DNA from: Rhizophagus sp. LPA8_4_AMF
Lineage: Eukaryota; Glomeromycota; Glomeromycetes; Glomerales; Glomeraceae
Reading direction: 5' to 3'
Length of the DNA stretch: 25,075 nt
Assembly (NCBI GenBank): GCA_021464525.1
Contig: JADRCO010000879.1
Location: 1-25,075 of the forward strand
The notes beneath the pieces were generated by a model. That model was given only the letters and a program-made list of their open reading frames with translations. It did not search any database and had not been told where the DNA came from. Numbering within the stretch: position 1 is the first letter of the stretch; the number at the start of each line of letters is the position of its first letter. Both the position numbers and the translations under genes were made by a program. Positions 8,710 through 18,062 of this stretch are shown piece by piece.

Positions 8710-11640
8710 TGATACAAATTATAACTTGAATAACCAAAGTATTATAAATTGTGTAAGACGACAAAAATTATAAAATAAACAATATTCTGAAATATTTTAT
8801 CGAAAAGTTACTAATATAATTTTTTTTTTGTTATCATCTTTTGACCCAATAATCATAAAAGTTTCTTATTTAAGGTAAATATCATCGTTAAAAATCTTGT
8901 TTATTGAATGTTATTGTTTTTTGCTTTTGAGAATTGTTTATTTACAAATATAGTAATATAGTAAATAATTACTTTTGTAATTGATTACATAAATATAAAA
9001 TAAAAGAATGTATCAAATAAAATTACAGTACTTGTATTTTAACAGGATTTACATTACAGGATTATTTGCATGACAAAACAATCGTAATTCTATGAAATTC
9101 CGAAATTCTGTTTGTTCCGGTGATCGTACAACAATATTTTGAAATTTCATATGAATAAAATGATTACTCCTGATACTCCAAATCGACCCAATGATTATGT
9201 TGTAAAATTTGAATTTAAAAAAAAAAAATAATTATTTGATCATTCGAACTACACCAAATTAGATTTTTAATAATATCAGATATGTTGATCATTGTTACAA
9301 GTAGTTTATAGACCCTTACTTTTTCGGTAGTAGCCGTTGTAGTGAAGCCCTCTTCGTCATATGATGAAATATAAATACATGGATGGTAATATACTAATAC
9401 CGTACAACATCAATAAATAAACAAACTAAATAACGAAAACATTGTACATTATTTAAGTATTTTATTTTCGTGTTATCTTGCAAAAATGCAATTTTTAATA
9501 AGTCATTCTAGCTTACTTGTAAATATAAAGTAGGTAACCTTATCAGCAGGTTCATTGATTAAAACTGGAACTGGTCTAAGATACATAAATATCGTTAACG
9601 TCTTTGTAACTGAAGGTTTAACTTTTTACTACAATTCAAATCTTCATTTTCTGACATTTATTAATCACCGTATATACGTTCTTTTTTTTCAGTAATGGTT
9701 GATGTATGAGATAAATGTTAGAAGTGAATGTTCTTTTTGATAATTTCAGTGGTATCGATCTCCGCTCGGAGCCCCCTAAATTGCGTAAGGTGCGATAGCA
9801 CTGCGACTAATCAATGATTATTTTAGGTTTAAATAAACTGTTACAAAATCTATAAATAAAGCTTGCTTTCTGATTTTACCGTCATCAATTTTCTGTCTAA
9901 TAAAAATAATAAACGAAATGAATGATACTGAAAATACGATGAATGGATTAATGGATTGAAAGAAATTATTGATAAAAACATATTAGATACTGTATTACGA
10001 ATATGAAAATTTTAAACGTCATCGTAAATGTGAGGTAATTTTATTTATAGCACTAGAATTTGCGTCTTGTAGGGGGACTTCGTCCCTTAACGTAATATTT
10101 TTATTATACGAATTAAATATATACAGTAGGTAATTCTATTATCAATAATTTCTGATTTCTTAAATTGGTTAAATTGGCAAATATTTTGACGAATTTATTT
10201 AATTTAATTTATTATTAAATAAACTAATAAAAAAATGGCAATTTTTTAAATGCCATTATATCAAATTCCGACAAATCACAAATCCGATCTGCGGATATGA
10301 CTTTCAAAAATATGATTGTTACAAAATATTTTAGAAATAATTTTTTTATTATTTGGTCAATATTTTTTTTTAAAAAAATTTTTTTAAAAAATTAGCATTA
10401 ATAGCAATAACATAATAAATGTTTATTTGATACTTTTTTTAAATGATAATATTTTTAAATAAAAGATAACTTTTTATAAATAATTTTAATTCATATTTTT
10501 TTTTTTATTTGATCATAACATGTATTTATATTTCTAACTAAAATGATACAATAAATACTATTTAATTCACAAAAAAAAATAAAATAAAATAAAATAAATG
10601 AATAATCTAGAAAAAAAAATCATGTAAATCGCGTTACTGAAATTAATAAACCAGTCGTGGGTAGTGTAGGTGGTATAAATGATGGTGTTGGTGATGGATT
10701 CCATAATTTCAATATCTCTCTAGTTTCTTTCCTTAACTAACCAGGAACGGTAATAACCGGTGTTAATTTCTGTACTGTGTAGACCTTCCTTTTTTAAAAC
10801 CCGATCCTTATAAAAAAAGTCGATCCGTGTTTTATATTTCCAACTTTTTCCGTAAAAGGCTCATACTGTATTTCCGTAATTAACAACCTTATATCACGGA
10901 ACTTATCGAATAATTTACATGGATCCGTGAAAGGCTCATTTTTACAGAAATAAAGGATAAAATTTTTTATAGAGGACGTTATATATGGGTCCTGTCTGAA
11001 TACAAATGTACTTTTTTCTTGCATTTTTATTAAAAATAAACATGAATGTATTAGAACATACCATTTGTGTGCAACGCAACAGAAAGTAATAATTATTTCA
11101 ATTTGTAGAAATTAATTCCTTTCTCCTTCGCAAATAAATGAATACAGTAAAACTCGGTACAAATAAATGAGTAAACATAGTTAAAAATGAATTAATTAAT
11201 AGCAAGACAAATGGGAATTTTATACTAGACGAATTTATTGAAGAAAGTGCTAACTATAAACACTACTTTTAATTGAAATTAAATTATTTGCTAATTATAA
11301 CTACTGAATATAAAACCTTTAATATTGTTCATATTATATTTTAATTATTCTTTAGCTGATAAGTTTATTTTATTATATCTTAATTATTTAATAATTAAAT
11401 CAATTGTTAAATATGATTATTATGCAATAAATCTCTAACTTTATAGAGGTTGTAAGTTTAAATTAGCTAGTTGATGAATTTAAATAAACTAGCGCTGAAT
11501 GTGCACATGTCAAATTTTGGGCCCAAAAACAATTATCCAGTCATCCGGATAACAATGGTAAAAGTAAAGTTCTACTTTATCCAAACAAAACCACACAATC
11601 ATTCGTATTTCGTAGTCACGAATCTTTTGCAATCATAATG
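8710..11640. other. Long gene-poor region
   Basis: No convincing gene across nearly 3 kb. Content noted: AT-rich low-complexity DNA; a GC-richer patch with two hairpins at 9755-9812 (CTCCG/CGGAG and GTGC/GCAC); a GGGAC-TTC-GTCCC hairpin at about 10073-10086; long A/T runs at 10330-10620; and a 10794-11024 patch with the direct repeat CCGTRAAAGGCTCAT (about 10850 and 10926). A 76-codon minus-strand frame at 10794-11024 has no recognised family. Confidence 0.5.
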
Positions 11641-11652
11641 AATTAATTAATG

Positions 11653-11930
11653 CAAATGACCAGGTCATTTGAAATGACTCCTGAATAACCTTCGAATGAC
11701 CTTCGAATAACCATGTCATTCGGTCATTAAATCTATGATGCCGGCCAGAATTACAAATTTGTATTATCACGTGATATAATTTTATCCAATGAAATTATAT
11801 AGATAATTTTGGCCAGTATTATGATGTAATTTTTAAATGACTAGGTCATTTGTCATTTAATGCTAAAAATGCCCAAATGTCACGTGAACAGTCATTTGAG
11901 TCATTTGAGATTTTGGTCAATGATTTATTA
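11653..11930. repeat. Cluster of AATGAC/GTCATT palindromes around a small inverted-repeat core
   Basis: AATGAC or its complement GTCATT occurs about ten times here, including the near-perfect palindromes AATGACCAGGTCATT and AATGACTAGGTCATT, which lie on either side of a core. The core (11735-11822) has imperfect inverted ends: ATGATGCCGGCCAGAATTA on the left, and ATAATACTGGCCAAAATTA as the reverse complement of the right, with four differences in 19, all transitions. This looks like a small non-autonomous element, possibly nested. No coding content and no clear target duplication seen. Confidence 0.5.
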
Positions 11931-12492
11931 TCAGTGTAAATTTTACTTTAACTCTCAATATTAATATTAAATTAGAATATTTAAGGTAAATGAATATTTA
12001 TGCAAGGAATAGTCATTAAAATGTTAACCGTCGTATAAAAAATAGCGGAACATTATATATGATTGTTTATACTTCTTTAACTTTTGAATGTATATTTTAC
12101 TTTATAGCTAGTAAGTTTATCTACTGTATATTATGACCTAATTGCTTAATTATTAGTATAATTATTAAACATCAAAACTTTAATTTTTGAAATACATTTT
12201 TAAAGCATGATTTTTTTTCTGAAAATATAATATTTTACGTTATTAAAATTTACTCAAAATTTACATAGAACCAGAATCTCCATACAAGCAGATGATATTA
12301 CAATCTATTTTAAGAAAGAAATAATTGAATAATTAAGTAATATCATTTTTATTATTAGATTCTAAATATATTACATAAACTTACAAATTTTCTTTGGACA
12401 GTAAGTGATTTATAAATTAATGGCACAAATTATTAAAATTATTGATCTTTTTTTTTAATATATACTTGAACGTAGGCTTGTAATGGTTTATA

Positions 12493-12495
<3 letters not shown>
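11931..12495. other. AT-rich intergenic stretch
   Basis: AT-rich DNA without a recognisable gene, RNA or bounded repeat. Confidence 0.5.

Positions 12496-12572
<77 letters not shown>
12496..12572. repeat. Paired poly-T tracts
   Basis: Two T homopolymers of about 35 and 34 bases are separated only by AAAATAAA (12531-12538). On the minus strand these are two A-tracts back to back, as left by retroposon tails, or simply an expanded homopolymer. Tract length in an assembly may not be exact. Confidence 0.7.
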
Positions 12573-12575
<3 letters not shown>

Positions 12576-13120
12576 ATTTACTAAAGGAAAATCTCTTATT
12601 CAATTTACAGTCGTCACTGGATATATCGAACAGCTCGACATAGAGCGAATTCGTTATATAATTGAACTCGATATCAGTAATATGTGTCAAACATGTGCTG
12701 AAAATACAAGATCAAAATATATTCAGAATATGTTAAATACAAATATGTTTTTGTTATATATATAAAAAAAAATATAATAACGTCTAAAAAAAAAAATGAA
12801 AAAAAATGAAATGTTAGAAAACATTTTATTAAAGAAACGAATTAAAAAAGAAAAAAAAACCCCTTTCTCTCCTGAAAATCTCGATTTACTAATAATTTGA
12901 TAGACAGCTTGAAAAATGGGTTTCAAAAAAACACAAATGAAAACCTCTTTTATCTTGTATTAGTTGTCTTAATGTCATATTAACAATAAATCGTACCCTG
13001 ACATTTTCACAGTTTTTGAGGTAGTCTAAAGTTGTAAGCTTTTATTTTCATCAAGTAATTAATTATCTCTCCCTATTATAATGGTCGAATCATCTCGTGC
13101 TTCATCAAATAACCGTTTTT
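12573..13120. other. Intergenic stretch without a supported gene
   Basis: A 64-codon plus-strand frame at 12571-12765 has somewhat balanced composition (QFTVVTGYIEQLDIERIRYI) but starts in the poly-T tract and matches nothing I know. The remainder is A/T-rich. Confidence 0.4.
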
Positions 13121-13540
13121 TTCGGATATCCATATGGTCGCGGGATAAATATCCGGTTAAAAATATCCGGATTTATCCGAAATCCAATAAAAAAATTTTT
13201 TATTTACAGTAAATGTACGGAATTGTGGCGCAGAAAATTTTGAGAAATCGAATGTTTTAAATATTATTTATCATCTTTTTGTATAATTCTTTACGTATAA
13301 TTTTTATATCTTATTTTCTTTCATTTTCATGTTTTTTTTTTTAAAAAAAAAAAAAAAAAAATTTTTTTAATATATTTTTTTTATACAAGTACAAAAAAAA
13401 TTTACTTTTTTTTCGTTTTCAAAAAATTGAAGCTATTAATATAACTCAAACAAAATTCATAATACAGGCCGACACGTTATATATGTTAATATATATATCC
13501 TGTTCGGATTTCGGTTTCTATCCGGATCGAAACCCTCACA
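13121..13540. repeat. Element-like block with inverted ATCCGGAT/GGATTTCGG motifs
   Basis: The left side (13121-13185) contains CGGATATCC, ATATCCGGTTA and ATATCCGGATTTATCCGAAA. The right side (13504-13536) contains CGGATTTCGGTTTCTATCCG. Reverse-complemented, the left reads GGATTTCGGATAAATCCGGA, which aligns with the right side. The interior is A/T homopolymer-rich with no coding sequence. This is an imperfect inverted-repeat pair about 420 bp across, consistent with an old MITE-like element; ends and target duplication are not resolved. Confidence 0.4.
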
Positions 13541-13781
13541 TTTCCTCCCTGTACCTAATTTTTTTCTAACGCTCCTCACCTATTTGCTTTTACCATTACA
13601 AAATTACAAACATAGTCCTTGGAGTCATTACCTCTCTACAAATTCATGCTTCATCGCAATTGCATAGTATTTTTTTTGCATTTTCAGTTCTAGTAATAGC
13701 CATTTCCCAGAAATTGAAAGTGATCAATCCTTCTTTCATTTGTTTTAAATGATATTTCTTTACGCACCAAAATCTGAAAAC

Positions 13782-14574
13782 ATGTCGTCTAAAAAAGGGC
13801 ATAAACAGTAAGGATGGTTAATTAAGACAAAAATGAAGTCTGAAAACCTACCAATTTCTAATGCATTAACACCGACTAACTGGGTAAAGAATAGAACGAA
13901 AAACTCATTAGAATAACAAATTCTTTTGATATAATTTACATAAATTAATTTTTCAATGAAATTGTATGCAGAAAGTGATTGAAAAATCAATAATTGAAGA
14001 TTGCCCTGGAGACTGGAGTACATTTGGAAAGTTAAAAACACAAAGAAAATCTTTAGCACTGCATGTAAAAGAATAACAGACAGCCAAACAGCAAGGATGG
14101 CAACTTAACTTAAGAAATAAATTAAATATGCTTCCCCATAGTCTTTTTTTAATTCTCGACAATATTCTTAAATTTCTCACACAAACGACTAATCTGAAAA
14201 AATTAATGTAAAATGACGATTGTCTCAACTGTTTTATCGGAAAATTCTTGTTATTAGTATAAATTATAAAGAAATACGCTAAGAATGAACAATTGTAAAA
14301 GGGTTAACGGATGAAATTAATCATGATAAATAATGAAAAAATTAATGACAAACTGAGATAAAAAAAAACTGAGGCGATGAAAAAAAAGAACTACGCAGGA
14401 AAAATTACACAAATCATGGATAAAGCTAGTCTAATATTTATTAAGTATCCTAATAAGGGAAAACCAACATCTCCTTTTGGCTCTAATTTTCATTTAAAGT
14501 GAACGATCTTTAACCAAACTTGTCAAGAATGTTCAAAGCCTAAAATTAAATTAAGCCTATTTGATATAGTATAA
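13782..14574 (+). pseudogene. Unrecognised broken multi-exon coding-like relic
   Basis: Three stretches on the plus strand read like protein rather than random AT-rich DNA. At 13782-13883: MSSKKGHKQ, then KSENLPISNALTPTNW, ending at a GT. An 88-bp GT-AG gap (13884-13971) keeps phase into 13972-14130, which includes EDCPGDWSTFGKLKTQRKSL and AKQQGWQLNLRNKLN. At 14371-14574 comes YPNKGKPTSPFGSNFHL and a CxxC-containing stretch (TCQECSKPKIKLSLFDI). The frames are broken by about three stops. I do not recognise the family. It may be a dead host gene or part of an element; no function is proposed. Confidence 0.35.
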
Positions 14575-15130
14575 CTGCGGCTGCCGCTGAATATTGTATC
14601 ACATGATACACGTGATGTTTAATTAGCTGGACTTAGCGAAAAAAAGAATGCCGAAAAGAGTGTCAACCGATGATCGCGTCTGATAATCACAAAGCCCTCA
14701 GGGGTAATCACCCAAAACAGTATATCTCCACATCAAAAAAATTAAATGTTAGATTTATCATTGGTAAATTTCTTACATACGCATTATCTTTTAATCATCA
14801 ATTCCTAAAGAATACGTTTCACGATATTTCGTACGTTTACACCAACTTTTATTAGACAAATACACAGCCCTTAAAAATAGAATTTCTTTCACCATATAGA
14901 AAATCAAAACCTATATTAAATTTTCATGTTCATAAATAAAAATAAAATAAATAAAAATGAAAATGCCGAAAAGAGCCTAACTTTAATTATAGTATCGTCT
15001 TAATTAATTTGATGATCAAAGTACTAACCAAGAAATTCAATTTATGGTTAGTTAAATAATTAAACATTATATATGCTTAAGCTTAAGATTATGCTTTTAT
15101 CTGTTATGCAATAGATCCGCAGCCACTTAA
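14575..15130. other. Intergenic stretch with scattered coding-like traces
   Basis: The string ATGCCGAAAAGAG occurs twice (about 14649 and 14962). A plus-strand frame at 14670-14855 includes QYISTSKKLNVRFIIGK, which resembles a frame near 19036. No complete gene can be supported. Confidence 0.3.
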
Positions 15131-15350
15131 TGTATATTGAAAAAAAAGTGATATGCAAAAAACAAATGGGATAAATAAAGTAATACTTAATTAAATATAG
15201 ACGGGAAAAAAAAAGATATGCAAATACAAATATTAAAATGTTAAAAATGATAGACGTGAATATATATTGAAAAAAAGATGATTTGCAAAAAACAAATGGG
15301 GAAATTAAAATACTTAACAGATAATGATAAAAATGATAGACGTAAATAAA
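15131..15350. repeat. Two-copy direct repeat, period about 130 bp
   Basis: TATATTGAAAAAAAAGTGATATGCAAAAAACAAATGGG near 15132 recurs with few changes near 15265, and each copy is followed by a TACTTAA segment and AATGATAGACGT (about 15247 and 15331). The arrangement indicates a degenerate tandem duplication without coding potential. Confidence 0.6.
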
Positions 15351-15786
15351 TTTAATTATTGTAAATGAAAATGATCAATTTAGTAAGTGCAATATGTTGT
15401 AATTACATTTACTTTATTATTTTTTCATTCTTATTTATTTAATTAGAATAAAGAAATTAGAAAGAAGTACACCTTCCGTAGGTTTTTATTTTTCAAATCG
15501 AGATAGGTTTCACCACAGGGTTTCACCTTAGATTATCTAAATTAAAACAATATGCTACTAATTAATTATTTGATTTGATTTTTATTTAAAAGAGATACTA
15601 TTTATTGCGAAGTTCAATTAAACAAAAGTGGAAATGGGAAAACCAGTGATTCCTATCTGCTCCTTTGAAATCATCTGTATATTCAAATAAATTCCTATTT
15701 AATTTTAAAAAATATAATGGAATTATGAATATAATTAATTTGTTTATTTTGCAAAAAATACATAAAATATAGCTTTCTAATTATAT
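15351..15786. other. AT-rich intergenic stretch
   Basis: No gene seen. A short direct repeat GGTTTCACC occurs twice near 15506-15528. The 5' part of the Tc1-like element below probably lies here but cannot be delimited. Confidence 0.4.
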
Positions 15787-16064
15787 CGTAACACTATAAA
15801 ACATTGGTATAAAAATGCAAGGACAATTCGTCCAATGCCAAAGGATCGTCGCTTGGGAGATTTTGCACAAAAGGTATCGCCTGTCTTTTTTATTTTAGAC
15901 GTATAATGAATGGACAATAATTCTATACAGAAATATTGGAAAAACATATTCCAGAAGTGTACAATATGTTTCGAGGTAGATGATGGCTGCAACAAGACAA
16001 TGACCTTAAACATACTAGTCGTATAGCTGCTACTGTTTTTGCCGTGAAAGGTCTCCATTTTTAA
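15787..16064 (+). mobile_element. Decayed Tc1/mariner transposase fragment
   Basis: Two pieces in different frames resemble a Tc1-like transposase. At 15787-15873 a helix-turn-helix-like piece reads KHWYKNARTIRPMPKDRR. At 15921-16064 a catalytic-core piece reads YTEILEKHIPEVYNMF and then WLQQDNDLKHTSRIA. The QQDNDxKHTS motif carries the second catalytic Asp of the DDE/D triad and is diagnostic of the family. A stop codon (TGA, 15981-15983) separates these core parts, and the segment between the two pieces, including the first Asp region, is missing. The piece ends in a stop before the third acidic residue. No terminal inverted repeats were found. A dead plain DNA transposon. Confidence 0.8.
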
Positions 16065-16176
16065 CTCTATTGCTAACATTTTTTTGTCAAAAAATTTTCA
16101 TCAGCGTTTTTTCAGATGTGAGAATCAGAAGTAAAGGTTCCCTAAATATATATAAATAATATAAAATAATATTATA

Positions 16177-16265
16177 TAAAAAAGTCAATTTCTTTATTTA
16201 ACAACTAATAATTTATTTTTATACAAAAAAGTCAATTTCTTGGTTTAATTTCAACTAATAATTCA
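16177..16265. repeat. Tandem copy of the P450 stop-codon region
   Basis: AAAAAAGTCAATTTCTT followed by CAACTAATAATT occurs at about 16177-16213 and again at about 16225-16265. The second copy holds the last codons and stop of the P450 gene. The first is a diverged duplicate just downstream of the stop on the coding strand. Confidence 0.65.
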
Positions 16266-17943
16266 GAAATATTAATGCCATCACACAAAGTTTTTATTTT
16301 AATAGGAGTACTCATATCTACTAAATCTATTTCATATTTTCTAAATAATAAAGCCATCAGACAAACTAATTTAATCATTACCAGCTTTCTTCCCGGACAT
16401 AATCTTAACCCTCCACCAAACATGATAAAAGAATTGTTTTTTGGCTCAAAATTTTCAACCATCCATCTATCAGGATTAAATTTATTAGGTTCTTCCCAAT
16501 AATCAACATTATTATGAATAGCTTTAACATTAACTATAAACAGCATATCAGCTGGCCATTGATACCCTGCTATTTCACTAGGTTTATCAATATATCTTGT
16601 GAACAAATGCATTATTGGGAAAACGCGAGCTACCTCTTTTACAATAGATTCACAGTAACTTAAACTATAATAATCATCTTTAGTGATTGGTCGTATTTTA
16701 TCACCTTGAAATATACTTTCAATTTCTTCTAGCATTTTCTTTTTCACATCTGGATTATGTACAATATAATAGACAATTAATGAAAGCATATTCGAAGTCT
16801 GAATTTGAAATAAAAAAAAGGGAATAGTTAATATTATTTCAAGTTATAAATTATAAGCGTAAAATAAATCAAAATTAAGATTTAATTTACTTTATAAGTC
16901 CCATTAAAAATTCCATCAAATAAATTAACGCGAATTTCAGAATCAGTCATAAATCTACTGGCTTCATCATTTCCGATATAATTAACATCACGAAATGTAT
17001 TTTTGATAATCAATGTTGTCAACATATCATGCGGTAAGGGTTTATCCAATGGTGTAGCTTCAATCCCTTGTCTACGTTTCTTAATGATTGCATCCAGTCT
17101 TTGATTAATAAATCCCATGTTTTGAAGTACATCATCTGCTATATTTTTAAGTAACGGAACAAATTGTCGTAAGAAGGGAGAAATCAAGAAAAATATTGAA
17201 TATCCCATAAGAACTTTACGAAATGATTGAACTAATCTCACAGAATCTTCTATTATTGTTGGCGGATAATCAGATTTTTCGTCACTGAGAGTATCAAAAT
17301 AAGCTGCCATTGAATAAGATCTTTCACCAGTTAACATTTTAATGATCATGTCATTTGTGTAATAATTAAACCATCTAGGTAAATTTAATCTATTTTTATT
17401 TACTTTACTAATTTCTTCTTTAAGAAATAACTTATTCCAATAATTTTCTAATTCATTGAAAAGTTTGTTTGTCCAACCAATAGCTTCATTAGTAAAATCC
17501 GGTGATAAAATAGCTTGATTAAAAACATGTCGATTAAATATCCACGATTTAAAATTATTATTAAACGTTATTCCTTTTCCTGCAATTCCCAATTCTTCTA
17601 ATCCTTTGCTATTGTGAAATCTCATCTCATGCGTATTTTTTGACATTAAATCTTCAATATATTCTGATCGACATAAAACAATAGTTCGTATCATACCGTT
17701 ATAGATCTCATGTATGTCACCATATTTCTCGTAACAATAATTGTAAAACATTGAGGCATTTCCATTAAACTGCCAATAAATTTGGGGAAAGTTACCAATG
17801 AATGGGAATGGGAATGGACCGGGTAGAGGATTGACACGAGTAAAATATGTGTAATAATAATGTGCCACGAATGTCACTAGTATTGTACCTGACAATAAAA
17901 TAAAGTCATTAATTTCAAAATTCTCATGTAGTATACAAATCAT
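16232..17943 (-). CDS. Cytochrome P450 monooxygenase (two exons)
   Basis: Exons in transcript order are 17943-16891 and 16798-16232, with a 92-bp GT-AG intron in phase 0, giving 539 residues, a normal length for a fungal microsomal P450. An N-terminal membrane segment (about 12-34) and proline hinge PLPGPFPFPFIGN (39-51) indicate an ER-anchored enzyme. The K-helix ExxR is EVAR (406-409), the PERF-like motif is PDRW (460-463), and the haem loop FGGGLRLCPG (478-487) has Cys485 as axial ligand. The I-helix motif, normally AGxDTT, reads NGTYKTS across the exon junction, so the acid-alcohol pair used in oxygen activation is replaced by Tyr-Lys. Folding and haem binding look intact; ordinary hydroxylation is less certain. 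The substrate and P450 family are unknown. A duplicated 3' end and a transposon relic lie just downstream. Confidence 0.9.
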
Positions 17944-17954
17944 CTTATCTATTG

Positions 17955-18062
17955 CTTTTTTGTCAATTTTATTTCTTTTTTTTCTTTTTTTTTCTATTTT
18001 ATTTCTTTTTCTTTTGTCTATCTTATCTTTTCTTTTTCTATCTATCTTGTTTCTTTCTTTTT
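17955..18062. repeat. Polypyrimidine tract upstream of the P450 gene
   Basis: About 105 bases almost purely C and T on the plus strand, built from TTTCTTTT and TCTATCTTATC words, starting a dozen bases beyond the P450 start codon. On the P450 coding strand it is a purine run in the 5' leader or core promoter. Open frames across it are low-complexity artefacts. Confidence 0.75.

Noticed and set aside
9748-9815. Possible tRNA or tRNA-derived SINE head (GGTATCGATCTCC)
   Set aside because: No complete cloverleaf, no matching A box and no acceptor stem; only small hairpins remain.
13760-14228. Minus-strand frames of 91-99 codons
   Set aside because: The plus strand gives more protein-like segments with an in-phase intron-like gap; the minus frames are Phe/Cys/Leu-rich and motif-free.
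15777-16079. Minus-strand 100-codon frame
   Set aside because: Antisense of the Tc1-like transposase pieces, which carry a diagnostic motif on the plus strand.
16275-16502. Plus-strand 75-codon frame
   Set aside because: Antisense of the P450 exon that carries the haem-binding motif.
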